Source: Pseudofrankia inefficax
Lineage (GTDB): Bacteria > Actinomycetota > Actinomycetes > Frankiales > Frankiaceae
Direction: 5' to 3'
NCBI RefSeq assembly: GCF_000166135.1
Contig: NC_014666.1
Coordinates: 186,001 to 250,000, forward strand
DNA: 64,000 bases
Under the pieces are notes generated by a model. It was not told where the DNA came from, made no database searches, and was given only the letters and a program-made list of their open reading frames with translations. The stretch's first letter is position 1. Each line of letters opens with the position of its first letter. This document shows, in pieces, positions 52,841 through 62,134 of this stretch. The translations under genes were made by a program, and so were the position numbers.

Positions 52841-54421
52841 ATGGATGCACTTGAGGTCTCACCGTTCGCCCCGACGGTCTTCGGCGCAATGGCCCGCCGG
52901 CGTGGGCTGGTCCTGGTGTGTGTCGTGCTGCTGGGCGCGATCGGGATCGCCGTCGGGGTGAAGACGTCCAGTGCTGCCACCGCGAAGGCGTCCCTCATCG
53001 TCGCGGACCCGTCGACGGGCAGCACCGACTCGCACTACTCGGCGAACCAGGCCGCGGTCATGAGGCTCCCGGTCACGGCGACTGCCGCCGCGAAGCTGGT
53101 CAACCAGCAGTTCCCGAGCGCCAACCTGACTGGATCGCAGCTGCACCACGACCTGTCGGTCAGCCTTGACCAGAACAGTGACCTGATCACCGTGTCCTAC
53201 CGCGACAGCAGCCCGCAGATCGCGGCCGCTGCCGCCAACGCCGTCCTCAAGGCCTACCGCGACGCGATCGTCGCCAGTAACAAGGCCACCAACGATGCCG
53301 CGCTGGCGCAGATCACGGGCGCGCTCAAGACGCTGAACACGGAGATCGCCACGCCGGGCTCTGCCGCGTCTCAGCCGAACTCGACGGAAAACCAGCTCAA
53401 GTCGCGACTGATCGAGCAGTACGTGCAGTTGCAGTCCAACTCCACGGTCTCGGAAGACGGCATCGTGCAGTCCTCGCCGGCCGCGATTCCCACGGGTCCG
53501 TCCAAGTCCGCCGCCATCCGCTTCGGTCTGCTCGGCATCGTGCTCGGCCTGCTGGTCGGCGCGGCCCTCGCCTACTTCACCGTCAACCGGCGGCCTCGGA
53601 TCGAGAACCGCCTGGAGCCCGAGCTCCTGCTGGAGCGGCCTTTCCTCGCCGAGATCCCTGACTTCACCCTGGACCGCCTGCCGAGTGACCTCCCCGCCTT
53701 CGACGGCGAACGATCGGCAGCCGCCGAGGGTTTTCGGTTCGCCGCGGACGCGCTGGAGTCGGGCCAGACGTACGCGGTGATCTCGGCGACCTCCGGCGAC
53801 GGCAAGAGCGTGACGGTAGCCAACCTCGCAGTCACCGCCGCGAGGTCCGGCAAGCGGGTCCTCGCCATTGACGCCAACTTCGACGGCCAGGGCCTGTCCT
53901 GGCTGCTCGGGGTGCCGGCCGAGCGGGTCGGGCTGGCCGAGGTGCTGCACGGTTCGATCAGCGCCGAAGAGGGCATCCGGCTCGTCGAGCAGGTGCCGGG
54001 CAAGCTGTTCATCCTCCCGCCCGGCCTCGCGGACGACGGCCGCCCGGTCGTGTTCGACCACGAGGCGATCGGCGACATGCTCAAGGAGGTTCGCCGCCGG
54101 TTCGACCTCGTGATCATCGACGCTCCGGCGGTGCTGGAGCGGGCGGCCGGCACGGCGCTCGCGAAGCAGTCCGACGCGGCCGTCGCGATCATCCCGTTCG
54201 GCGCCGACATCCGGGTCACCGAGGAGTTCGCGAAGCGGATCAGCCTGCTGAACCTGCCGGTTCGCGGCTACTTCTTCACCCGCTCGCCGCGCCGTGCCGG
54301 CGCTGGTGCCGGCAAGCGGCGCGCCGCGCAGCCGGCCGCCAGGAAGGCTGGCCTACCCGGCGGATCCAACGGCCAGGGCGGCAACCGGTACAACAAGCCC
54401 TCTGTCGGATCCGGGGTATGA
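52841..54421 (+). CDS. Wzz/Wzc-like chain-length regulator with cytoplasmic BY-kinase-type ATPase domain
   Basis: 526 residues from ATG 52841 (GGGAAG upstream), chosen because the protein then opens with the usual short cytoplasmic end and membrane segment (about 24-43). The extracytoplasmic Wzz region runs to about 225, a second membrane segment lies near 228-250, and the ATPase domain follows: Walker A SGDGKS (318-323), Walker A' region IDANFD (D344), Walker B VIIDAP (D427). Such proteins control polysaccharide chain length and polymerase activity. The usual second Asp of Walker A' is Asn346, and the tail has one Tyr instead of a tyrosine cluster, so classical autophosphorylation is doubtful. 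Overlaps the next start by ATGA. Confidence 0.85.
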   Translation: MDALEVSPFAPTVFGAMARRRGLVLVCVVLLGAIGIAVGVKTSSAATAKASLIVADPSTGSTDSHYSANQAAVMRLPVTATAAAKLVNQQFPSANLTGSQLHHDLSVSLDQNSDLITVSYRDSSPQIAAAAANAVLKAYRDAIVASNKATNDAALAQITGALKTLNTEIATPGSAASQPNSTENQLKSRLIEQYVQLQSNSTVSEDGIVQSSPAAIPTGPSKSAAIRFGLLGIVLGLLVGAALAYFTVNRRPRIENRLEPELLLERPFLAEIPDFTLDRLPSDLPAFDGERSAAAEGFRFAADALESGQTYAVISATSGDGKSVTVANLAVTAARSGKRVLAIDANFDGQGLSWLLGVPAERVGLAEVLHGSISAEEGIRLVEQVPGKLFILPPGLADDGRPVVFDHEAIGDMLKEVRRRFDLVIIDAPAVLERAAGTALAKQSDAAVAIIPFGADIRVTEEFAKRISLLNLPVRGYFFTRSPRRAGAGAGKRRAAQPAARKAGLPGGSNGQGGNRYNKPSVGSGV

Positions 54422-56109
54422 CGGCTCCAGCCGCCGAGCTGTCGCGTCCGGCCGGCGGCCTGGGCGGGCGGGCCGAGATCGGCCCGCCCGCCAGGCCCGG
54501 CATGTGGATGGGCCGGCGGTGGCGCCCGGCGCCGCGGCCGGCCGCCATGCGCGGCTCGGTGAACTCCGCGGTACGGCGGCTGGAGACGCCCGCCGCCGAG
54601 CGGGCCGCCCGGCGGATGACGATGTTCGGCCTGATCGTCACCTTCGGCATGGTGCTCGGCGGGCGTGGCTTCGCCTACCTGGGTATCGCCCCGATCAACC
54701 TGTACATCAGCGAGATCACCATCATCACGATGGTGATCTACAGCCCGACCCGCGCGTACATCACCGGCCTGCTGCGCCAGACCGGCCGGGCGGGGCGGCT
54801 GCACCTGCTCGCCGTCGCGATGGTGGTGTTCTTCAGCTACGGCGTCATCGAGACCGTCCGTGGCCTGTTCGACGGTGGCAGCTCGACCACCCTGCTCAAG
54901 TCGCTGCAGCTGTACTACTACCCAATCCTGCTGTCCTTCGGGATGTGGATGGGCGCCCGGGACCCGAAGATCTTCAGCAAGCTGGTCTGGGCGCTGGCCT
55001 GGGGCAACGCGACGTACGGCATCCTCTACGCGATCGTCCTCAACAAGCTGCAGATCACGGTCCCGGGCAACCCCGGCGCGCCGCTGTTCGACCTGGGCCT
55101 GACGAATGCGGCCATGGCCATCCTCGGACTGATCGTCTACCACCGTCGCAGCAAGTGGCTGATCCCGCTGATCCTGCTGAACGTGGCGGTCCTGTTCGGC
55201 CACCAGATCCGGGCCGAGTGGCTGGCCCTGATCGTCTCGCTGGTGATCTACTGCGTGCTGACCCGGCAGTACCGTCGGCTGGTGGCGGGCCTCGGCGTCG
55301 TCCTCGTCTTCGCGACGATCATCACGATCATCAACGTCAAGATTCCCGGCCCGAGCGACCGCGGTGGCGCCGTGCGGCCCACCGACGTCATCGGCCGCGC
55401 GGTCGGCTCGGTCGACCCGGAGCTCGCCAGCCAGTTCACCAGCGCCGAGCGGGTCCAGGGCGCGAACGGCACCGCCCAGTTCCGCCAGGAATGGTGGAAC
55501 GGCATCTGGCACAGCGCCACCAGTGACCCGACCTTCCTCCTCTTCGGACACGGCTACGGCTTCAACCTCCAGACGCTGGCGCCGCCCGGCAACGTGGACA
55601 CGACGGTCCGCAGCCCGCACAACATCATTTTCTACTCGATCGGCTACACCGGCTTCGTCGGCGTCGCGCTGATGGCACTGCTCTTCTACGCGATCGCCCG
55701 GCAGCTCTGGACGGTCTTCAAGCGGACCGGGAACCCCGTCGGCCTCGCGCTGATGGCGCTGATGGTGACGGCGTCCCAGTTCGAGCCGTTCCTCGAGTCG
55801 CCGTTCGGCGCGGCGGCCTGCTACCTGACGCTCGGCATGTGCCTCGCGCCGCTGATGCGGCTCGGTGGCGGGGATGGTCGCAGGCTGCCGGCCCGGCTGG
55901 AGCGGGCGCTGGCCGGGATGGCCCACGACCGGCCGGCGCTGGACCTCGAGCCGGCGCCGATCCCGGCGCAGCGCCGGTACGCCTCCCGGGGTGGACCCGT
56001 CACGAGCACGGACCTCATCCCGGAGCCGGGCAGTTCCGGCTCGGAGGGGCCGCCGCTGCGCAGGCCGGCCGCGCTCTCCGCGGGAGCGCCGCGGCCAGGG
56101 CGAAGGTGA
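54418..56109 (+). CDS. O-antigen ligase/polymerase-like (Wzy-type) membrane protein
   Basis: 563 residues; ATG overlaps the Wzc-like stop. About 65 polar residues precede ten or more hydrophobic segments; a large extracytoplasmic loop near 320-400 is followed by SPHNIIFYSIGYTGFVG, the H-N/S-x-x-x-x-x-x-x-x-G signature of the O-antigen ligase superfamily (Wzy_C/RfaL). These proteins polymerise polyprenyl-linked repeat units or ligate glycans outside the membrane. Coupling to the chain-length regulator and a flippase in the same locus supports polymerase function. The cytoplasmic C-terminal tail (about 490-563) is Pro/Gly-rich. Confidence 0.88.
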   Translation: MTAPAAELSRPAGGLGGRAEIGPPARPGMWMGRRWRPAPRPAAMRGSVNSAVRRLETPAAERAARRMTMFGLIVTFGMVLGGRGFAYLGIAPINLYISEITIITMVIYSPTRAYITGLLRQTGRAGRLHLLAVAMVVFFSYGVIETVRGLFDGGSSTTLLKSLQLYYYPILLSFGMWMGARDPKIFSKLVWALAWGNATYGILYAIVLNKLQITVPGNPGAPLFDLGLTNAAMAILGLIVYHRRSKWLIPLILLNVAVLFGHQIRAEWLALIVSLVIYCVLTRQYRRLVAGLGVVLVFATIITIINVKIPGPSDRGGAVRPTDVIGRAVGSVDPELASQFTSAERVQGANGTAQFRQEWWNGIWHSATSDPTFLLFGHGYGFNLQTLAPPGNVDTTVRSPHNIIFYSIGYTGFVGVALMALLFYAIARQLWTVFKRTGNPVGLALMALMVTASQFEPFLESPFGAAACYLTLGMCLAPLMRLGGGDGRRLPARLERALAGMAHDRPALDLEPAPIPAQRRYASRGGPVTSTDLIPEPGSSGSEGPPLRRPAALSAGAPRPGRR

Positions 56110-56115
56110 CCTGTC

Positions 56116-57303
56116 GTGCGCGTACTTGTGGTGCACAACGACTACGTCAGCGCCAACCCGTCCGGGGAACGCCGGGTCGTGAACGACGACCTGGAGAACC
56201 TGCGGGCGGCCGGCGTCGACGTTCGGGCCTACATCCGGTCCAGTGACGAGATCCAGGGGCTGACCGGCGCGGCCAAGGCCGAACTGCTGGTCCGCCCGGT
56301 CTACTCCCGTGAGGACACGGCGAAGGTCGCCCAGATCCTGCGCGACGACCGGATCGACGTGCTGCACCTGCACAACCCGTACCCGCTGATCTCGCCGCAG
56401 GTCGTCCGGGTCGCGGACGCGGCCGGCGTGGCGGTCGTCCAGACCGTGCACAACTACCGGATGGCGTGCGTCAACGGCGCGTTCTTCCGGGACGGCGAGA
56501 TCTGCACGAAGTGCGCGACGAAGCGGGTGCCGCTGCCGGCGATCCAGCACGGCTGCTACCGCGAGTCACGGGCGCAGAGCGTGGTCATGGCGGCGGCGCT
56601 GACCGCCCACCGGCCCACCTGGCAGCTGGTCGACCGGTTCCTGCCGGTCACGTCGTTCATGGTGAAGCACCTGCGTGACGCCGGCATCCCGGCCTCGCAG
56701 ATCACGCCCAAGCCGAACACCGTGCACGACCCGGGCCCGGCGACCGCGCCGGGTCGGGGCCTGCTGTTCGCGGGCCGCCTGGTCGAGGAGAAGGGCATCC
56801 AGCTGCTGCTGGCCGCCTGGGACCACTTCCACCGTCACGGCGGCGGCTGGCTGGACGAGCTGACCATCGTCGGCGAGGGGCCGCTGCGTACCGAGGTGGA
56901 ACGGGCCGCGCGGGCGCTGCCCGGGGTGCGCTACCTCGGGCCGGTCCCGAGCGAGCAGGTCGGCGAGCTGATGCGCGCGTCGGCGGCCGTGGCCGTCCCG
57001 TCGCTGTGGTTCGAGGGCTTCCCGATGACCGTGTTGGAGGCGTACGCCCGCGGTCGCGCGGTCGTCGGCACCTCGGTCGGTTCGGTGGGCACCGTCGTCG
57101 ACGGCGAGGTCGGCTGGCGCACCGCCGGCACCGAGCCGGAGGACCTCGCCGCCGCGCTCGCCGAGGTCGATGCCCTCACCGCAGCCCGCCGTGGCGCTGC
57201 GGCGAGGACCCGCTTCGAGACGTCGTTCACCCCCGAGGTCGTCACCAAGCAGCTCGTCGCCATCTACGAGGACGTGCTGGCCCTGCGCCGCGCCCGGCCC
57301 TGA
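56116..57303 (+). CDS. family 4 glycosyltransferase
   Basis: 395 residues, GTG start 6 bp after the polymerase stop. GT-B fold: RVLVVHNDY, a donor/acceptor cleft segment TVHNYRMACVNGAFFR, then a cysteine cluster (EICTKC ... HGCYR) characteristic of one GT4 subgroup and possibly metal-binding. C-terminal half: LLFAGRLVEEKGI, LTIVGEGPLR, VAVPSLWFEGFPMTVLEAYARGR with the conserved acid pair. Adds a sugar to the lipid-linked repeat unit. Together with GT2 50069, GT4 51165 and the initiating transferase it suggests a repeat of at least four sugars. Confidence 0.92.
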   Translation: MRVLVVHNDYVSANPSGERRVVNDDLENLRAAGVDVRAYIRSSDEIQGLTGAAKAELLVRPVYSREDTAKVAQILRDDRIDVLHLHNPYPLISPQVVRVADAAGVAVVQTVHNYRMACVNGAFFRDGEICTKCATKRVPLPAIQHGCYRESRAQSVVMAAALTAHRPTWQLVDRFLPVTSFMVKHLRDAGIPASQITPKPNTVHDPGPATAPGRGLLFAGRLVEEKGIQLLLAAWDHFHRHGGGWLDELTIVGEGPLRTEVERAARALPGVRYLGPVPSEQVGELMRASAAVAVPSLWFEGFPMTVLEAYARGRAVVGTSVGSVGTVVDGEVGWRTAGTEPEDLAAALAEVDALTAARRGAAARTRFETSFTPEVVTKQLVAIYEDVLALRRARP

Positions 57304-57356
57304 GGCCGGGCCGGCGCTGGGGCCGGTTGCGCGCTGCCGAACGGGGCCGAGCCTCA
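57301..57356. terminator. bidirectional inverted repeat between convergent genes
   Basis: TGAGGCCGGGCC (57301-57312) and GGCCGAGCCTCA (57345-57356) pair at 10 of 12 positions; each arm contains one of the two convergent stop codons. The long loop (32 bases) is also GC-rich. Confidence 0.5.
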
Positions 57357-59042
57357 GCTCGCGGGCGGGACCGCGACCGCGGCGATGATGCCGTGGGTGT
57401 CGCGGCCGGAAGCCTGCCAGGCGGTGAACGAGCCCGCGCCGAGGCTGAACAGGTTCGAGGTCGGGGTGACCTGGCCCCAGGTGAGCACACTGTTGTCGGT
57501 GAAGACGATGTCGGTGCCGTCGCTGCCGAAGGCGAAGGCCGCCGTCGGGATGCCGATCGAGATCACGTTCCCGTTGATGGCGTAGTGCGCCGGGTGGATG
57601 CGGCCGCCGTAGTGGGACGCGATGCCGAAGCCGCCGTGCGTGCCGACCTGGATGAAGTTCTGGTCGACGGTGGCGTTGGCCGAGTCGGACAGGAAGATCG
57701 CCGAGTACTGGCCCCGGGTGTCGAACTGGCGGTTCATCGCCAGGTCGGTGTCGCCGTTGCGGCGGAACGTGTTCTTGGTGATCTCGATGCCGCCGTCGTT
57801 CGCCTCGTACCAGACGCCGGCGGCGAGGTTGTCCTCGAACAGGCTGCCCGTGACCTTGATGTTCTTGTTCCCGGTGTCGAACCAGGTGCCGGCGCCGTAC
57901 GAGTCGTGAATCCAGTCCCCGCTCAGGCTGACGTTGGACCGGCCAGACAGCTTGACCCCGCCGGCCTCGTCCCAGTACGAGTAGCGCTCGACGTTTGACC
58001 AGCCGATCTCGGTGTTGGTGATCTGGATGTTGTTGCCGTTCGGCGCCGCATCGAGATGCGGGTCGCCGCCGATGCCGAGGTCGCCGTTGAGCAGTACCTG
58101 CATCGAGCCGGAGCGGCCCTGCTGGTCGGACGCCTGGTCGCCGCTGCCGGAGTAGGACCCGGTGGTCGGCGCGATCGTCCCGACGATGGTGTTGTCGATC
58201 TCGGTGTTGATGCCGCGGCCATGGTGGCCGAGCACCAGGCAGTCCTTGATCGTCCAGCCGGTCTTCATCTCGATCCCGGCCTCGTTGAAGCCGGTCGCGG
58301 TCTTCTCGACGGTGAGGTTCACCAGGTTGACGTTGGTGGCGGTGCCGTTGGTGTCGCCGACGCCGACCCGGCGGACGGCCAGCTCGAAGCGGTGTCCGGC
58401 CGGGTCGTCCGCGATGTACACCCGGTGGCTGTCGTAGTCGATCCAGAAGTCGCCCGAGCCGACCTGGCCACGCTGGGCCTTGTGCAGCAGCGGGACGTCG
58501 TCGCGGTGCAGCAGGTCGGTGTCCAGGGCGTCGATGTCCGGGGTGACGCCGTCCCACAGAGCCGCGACCTTGCCGCGCAGCGGCCAGGGGTCGGTGAAGT
58601 ACCAGAGCCTGCCGTCGCGGTGCCAGGACGACGCGGTGACGGCGTTCGCGCCGTCGATCCGGGTGCCGTCCCTGCTCTCACCCTGCAGCGTCTGCCCGCT
58701 CTTGGGGATGACGCTCTCCCGGTAGGTGCCGTTCTTGATGTAGATGGTCGCGCCCTCGGGCGCCGCGTCGACCGCCTTCTGGATGCTGGTGTACCGCTGA
58801 CCGGCGCCGACGACGTACGGCGTGTCCGGTGCGGGGTACGTGGCCAGGTTCCCGGTCGGCGCCGCCGTCGGCACGCCCTGTTCGAGCGTCCCTGGCGCGG
58901 CCGGCGTCCCGTGGCCGCCGCCGCAGGCCGCGAGCAGGACGGCCGCGGCTGCCAGCCCGGCGGTGAGCGCCGCGAGCGCTCTCGGCCGTCGGCGCGCCGG
59001 AAAACCCCAGGTCGTCGTGGTCGTGTCGGCGGGAGCCCCCAT
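57354..59042 (-). CDS. surface lipoprotein with right-handed parallel beta-helix
   Basis: 562 residues from ATG 59042; the frame is open to 59129, but the shorter start gives a proper lipoprotein signal with AVLLAAC (Cys40) and avoids overlap with the upstream gene. After a short linker, YTSIQKAVDAAPEGATIYIKNG (about 85-106) is the typical start of pectate-lyase-fold proteins, followed by ~15 turns with N/G/D-rich loops (VNLVNLTVEKT, GIEITKNTFRRNGD, ATVDQNFIQVG). No PL or AlgG catalytic motif is recognised. It could bind or modify the polysaccharide made by this locus, or be a glycoside-processing enzyme of unassigned family. Minus strand, downstream of the GNAT/CelD-like gene. Confidence 0.78.
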   Translation of the reverse strand: MGAPADTTTTTWGFPARRRPRALAALTAGLAAAAVLLAACGGGHGTPAAPGTLEQGVPTAAPTGNLATYPAPDTPYVVGAGQRYTSIQKAVDAAPEGATIYIKNGTYRESVIPKSGQTLQGESRDGTRIDGANAVTASSWHRDGRLWYFTDPWPLRGKVAALWDGVTPDIDALDTDLLHRDDVPLLHKAQRGQVGSGDFWIDYDSHRVYIADDPAGHRFELAVRRVGVGDTNGTATNVNLVNLTVEKTATGFNEAGIEMKTGWTIKDCLVLGHHGRGINTEIDNTIVGTIAPTTGSYSGSGDQASDQQGRSGSMQVLLNGDLGIGGDPHLDAAPNGNNIQITNTEIGWSNVERYSYWDEAGGVKLSGRSNVSLSGDWIHDSYGAGTWFDTGNKNIKVTGSLFEDNLAAGVWYEANDGGIEITKNTFRRNGDTDLAMNRQFDTRGQYSAIFLSDSANATVDQNFIQVGTHGGFGIASHYGGRIHPAHYAINGNVISIGIPTAAFAFGSDGTDIVFTDNSVLTWGQVTPTSNLFSLGAGSFTAWQASGRDTHGIIAAVAVPPAS

Positions 59043-59118
59043 GGGCCCAATTCTTACGTAACGGAAGACCGTTGAAGATTTTCTTGCCTTGAACTTTGCT
59101 TGTTTTCTGTCCGTTGGG

Positions 59119-60498
59119 CTAGTCGCCACCTCGGATTGTGTGGAGGTGGAACTCGCGTCGGTAACGCAGCGCCGCCGACAGCGGCCAGTAGGCCGCGAAG
59201 GCCAGCCGTGCCGCCGGCGTCGGCGGCACCACGAGGAACTGCGGGTAGTAGTCGACCTGCTCGCTCCAGCGCAGTTTCGCCTCGTCCGGGCCGGCGGACA
59301 GATGGAGCCGGTCGGCGCCCCGCGCCATCGCGTCGGTGGCGACGGTGTGGATGATCAGCGCCATCGGTGAGTAGTTCCACGCCTCGGCGGACAGCCCGGA
59401 GACCGACAGGTAGCTGGCCCGCGTGTTGGTCAGCACCAGTTGGGCGGCGATCACCTCGCCGTCGAGCTCAAGCTGGTAGATCGCGGCCCGGCCGCGACCG
59501 GCGAGGTCCACCACCGCCTCGCGCAGGAACGGCTCCGCGAGGCCGGTGAGCGAGTTCATGTGTGATTCCTTGCCCGTCAGAGCCGACCGGGCCGTGTGCA
59601 ACTGGCGCAGCGTCTCGAAGGCCGCGGCGATCTCCTCCTTGCCGGTGACCGCGCGCACCGACCAGGGTTTGCCCGTCTTGGTCAGCCGGTTGCGGGCGCG
59701 ACGTACCGACTCCTTCACGTTCCGCTTGAGTACCAGGGGAGCGGGAGCGGTCGGCAGCGGCAGGGTGACGACGGCGCGTGGCGCCTTCCCCATGATCGTC
59801 GGCGGATGCTCCGCGGCCGACGTCGGCCGGAACCACTGGGCCTCGAGCCAGGGCACGTCGCGGTCGAGCGTGATCTCGATCCAGTGGGCGCGGGCGTCGA
59901 CGGGTGCGCGGTCGATCAGATAGCGCAGCGCGGTGCGGGTGACGCCGCGGGGGTCCTCGCCGGGATGGGTGAGCGGGGAAGGAAGCTCGGTGATCCCGGA
60001 CGTGATCAGGCAGCCGAACAGCTGGATCGAGCGGAAGGCCAGCCCGTGGCGGCCGATGGTGGCCAGGTAGCAGGGCAGCACGCCGACGAGCCGGCCCTCG
60101 CGACGGACCGTGACAACCCAGAGGTCGTCGTCGACCGGAACGTAGGTCCGGGCCCACGCGAGCAGCCAGCCCGGGTCGTTGAACGGGTTCTGGTGGCCGG
60201 CCTCGTACAGCCGCTCCCATTCGGGGCGAAGCGCGGCGATCTCGGCGTGGCTGGCGAGCCGGCCGACCTCGTAGCGCTCGTCGCCGGGCCGCTCGGTGAC
60301 CTCAGCCGGAGCGCCCAGCCGCTGGCGCGCGGTGGTGACGAGGGCCCGTCCGACCGACCGCGCGCCGGCCAGCGACCGGGCCAGGCCGGCGGCGCCGTCG
60401 CCGAGGGGACGCGCGGTCGAGGCGCTGGTCGGCAGCGCCTGCGTCAGCATGACCGGAGGAAGGACGGCCGACATCGGCCGTCGAGGGAGAACGGACAT
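59119..60498 (-). CDS. GNAT-fold acyltransferase, CelD/BcsL/FemAB-like
   Basis: 459 residues from ATG 60498. A polar N-terminal ~70 residues, then two GNAT-like lobes: NPFNDPGWLLAWARTYVP (the NPF/xDPxW opening of this family), VGVLPCYLA, LKRNVKESVRRARNRL (conserved basic helix), and the second lobe AIYQLELDGEVIAAQLVLTN with SYLSVSGLSAEAWNYSPM and LHLSAGPDEAKLRWS. Family members are found in bacterial cellulose and exopolysaccharide loci and are thought to transfer acyl or aminoacyl groups to sugars. Cytoplasmic. It is divergent from rfbF across an 850-bp gap and shares strand with the beta-helix lipoprotein. Confidence 0.83.
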   Translation of the reverse strand: MSVLPRRPMSAVLPPVMLTQALPTSASTARPLGDGAAGLARSLAGARSVGRALVTTARQRLGAPAEVTERPGDERYEVGRLASHAEIAALRPEWERLYEAGHQNPFNDPGWLLAWARTYVPVDDDLWVVTVRREGRLVGVLPCYLATIGRHGLAFRSIQLFGCLITSGITELPSPLTHPGEDPRGVTRTALRYLIDRAPVDARAHWIEITLDRDVPWLEAQWFRPTSAAEHPPTIMGKAPRAVVTLPLPTAPAPLVLKRNVKESVRRARNRLTKTGKPWSVRAVTGKEEIAAAFETLRQLHTARSALTGKESHMNSLTGLAEPFLREAVVDLAGRGRAAIYQLELDGEVIAAQLVLTNTRASYLSVSGLSAEAWNYSPMALIIHTVATDAMARGADRLHLSAGPDEAKLRWSEQVDYYPQFLVVPPTPAARLAFAAYWPLSAALRYRREFHLHTIRGGD

Positions 60499-61350
60499 CA
60501 GATCCCGCCATACCGAAGGTTTGTGGCAACGACGACTCGACGGTTGGGGACACCGCCTCTGATGGGTGCCGCGGTGGGAACAGCCCTGCTCGCGGCGTTA
60601 AAGGTGTTTTCGACCTCGTCGACACCGATGCCCCCCGGGAAACGGACGCTCGCAGGTCGCGTCCCGTCCGGACCTGCCGTTAGGGCAGTGTCGGCGATCG
60701 GGTGGGGCGCCTCAACGTCGTCTACCACGCGCAGGCGAGGCCCCATGCCGGCAAATCTAGCATTTTGATCACTAACGAGCCTCTGGCGCGTGCGACCTGT
60801 CGTTTGCCGGACATCCCAGCCGGTCCAACCGTCAGAGATCCGTCACGTTCTGACACCTAGGTTCCCGATGTCGGACGCGCCAGGTAGCCCGCCCAGCGGG
60901 CCGCGAGCGTGATCTGTGGGCCGCCTGTGGGGCCTGGGGTGCCCGATGTCCACTGGAATGCGTTGTGTAGCATCCCTCGAAGAAATGGCCTGGTAGGCGG
61001 CGCGAGGGGGGTTGGTCCGCGCATCGGATAAGTGGCTATGAGTAGCTGTGATCCGAGTAAATGGTCCCGCCTTGACCGTGTGGCGCACGGGGATTGCAGG
61101 CGCGGCCAGTAGATCCCTGGGCGACACCTGCTGTTCACACTACGGCCGTCGCTCCCGCGGCTGCGCGGGGCCGCCGGCTTGGTCCGGTCAGCGACGCTGC
61201 TCGCCGGGCAACGACGCCGCGGCCAGGCAACCCGTTGGTCCCCGGCCGGCATTACGGCCGACAGGCATCGCCACGCGGCGGTCGCGCGGACCGGCGTCGG
61301 ACGCCCTCCGGCTGACCGCGGGCCCATCGCCAGGAGAACGAGAGGGAAGC
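60499..61350. other. 852-bp divergent intergenic region (CelD-like gene versus rfbF)
   Basis: The longest gap in the window. No supportable gene: open frames are Arg/Pro-rich mirror frames without starts or families. AT-richer patches near 60755-60770 (TCTAGCATTTTGATCACTAA) and 60960-60990 could hold promoters. The rfbF ribosome binding site AGAGGGAAG is at 61341-61349. Confidence 0.45.
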
Positions 61351-62130
61351 ATGAAAATTGGCATCCTCGCGGGTGGGCTCGGTACCCGGCTCGCGGAGGA
61401 GACCGCCATCAAGCCGAAGCCGATGGTGGAGATCGGTAACCAGCCGATCATGTGGCACATCATGAAGTACTACGCCCACTTCCACCTGACCGACTTCACG
61501 GTGGCTCTCGGCTACCGCGGCGAGTACATCAAGCGGTGGCTGGTCGACTACGCGTCCCTGGCGGCAAACGTCTCGGTCTCGTTGCGGGACGGCAAGGTGC
61601 AGTGGCACGAGCCGGAGACCGAGCGCGAGGACTGGAACGTCAGCCTTGTCGAGACCGGCCTGGAGACCAACACCGGTGGCCGGATCAAGCGGCTTCAGCC
61701 GTGGATCGGCACCGAGGGCACGTTCATGCTCACCTGGGGTGACGGTGTCGCGGACGTCGACCTCGACGCCCTGCTCGCGTTCCACAAGTCACACGGGAAG
61801 CTCGCGACGCTGACCGCTGTGCGCCCGCCGGCCCGGTTCGGCCACATCGAGATGGACGGTGACCGGATCACCGAGTTCTCGGAGAAGCCGCAGACCGGCG
61901 AGGGCTGGATCAACGGCGCCTTCTTCGTGCTCGAGCCCGAGATCTTCGACTACATCGAGGGCGACTCGACCCAGTTCGAGAAGGAGCCGCTGGAGGAGCT
62001 GGCCAAGGACGGCCAGCTCATGGCGTACAAGCACAGCGGCTTCTGGCAGTGCATGGACACCATTCGTGATCGAAAGCTGCTGCAGACGCTCTGGGACTCC
62101 GGCAGCGCTCCATGGAAGGTCTGGGACTAA
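61351..62130 (+). CDS. rfbF: glucose-1-phosphate cytidylyltransferase
   Basis: 259 residues from ATG 61351 with AGAGGGAAG just upstream; the open frame further upstream is not protein-like. Nucleotidyltransferase signature ILAGGLGTRLAEET (4-17), KPKPMVEIGNQPIMWHIM, the RfbF-specific TGLETNTGGRIKRL, and LTWGDGVADVD; a late GFWQCMDTIRD segment is also diagnostic. Makes CDP-glucose from CTP and glucose-1-phosphate, the entry to CDP-deoxy and branched sugars. First gene of a cassette with an epimerase 4 bp downstream and a C-methyltransferase after it. Confidence 0.94.
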   Translation: MKIGILAGGLGTRLAEETAIKPKPMVEIGNQPIMWHIMKYYAHFHLTDFTVALGYRGEYIKRWLVDYASLAANVSVSLRDGKVQWHEPETEREDWNVSLVETGLETNTGGRIKRLQPWIGTEGTFMLTWGDGVADVDLDALLAFHKSHGKLATLTAVRPPARFGHIEMDGDRITEFSEKPQTGEGWINGAFFVLEPEIFDYIEGDSTQFEKEPLEELAKDGQLMAYKHSGFWQCMDTIRDRKLLQTLWDSGSAPWKVWD

Positions 62131-62134
62131 CGAG

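Noticed and set aside
54268-56550. 760-residue open frame on the minus strand
   Set aside because: Antisense to the polymerase gene, which has clear membrane segments and the ligase motif.
57354-59042. Beta-helix lipoprotein as pectate lyase
   Set aside because: Fold signature only; none of the pectate lyase calcium or catalytic motifs was recognised.
60857-61327. 156-residue minus-strand frame in the large divergent gap
   Set aside because: Low-complexity Pro/Arg composition, no ribosome binding site, no family resemblance.
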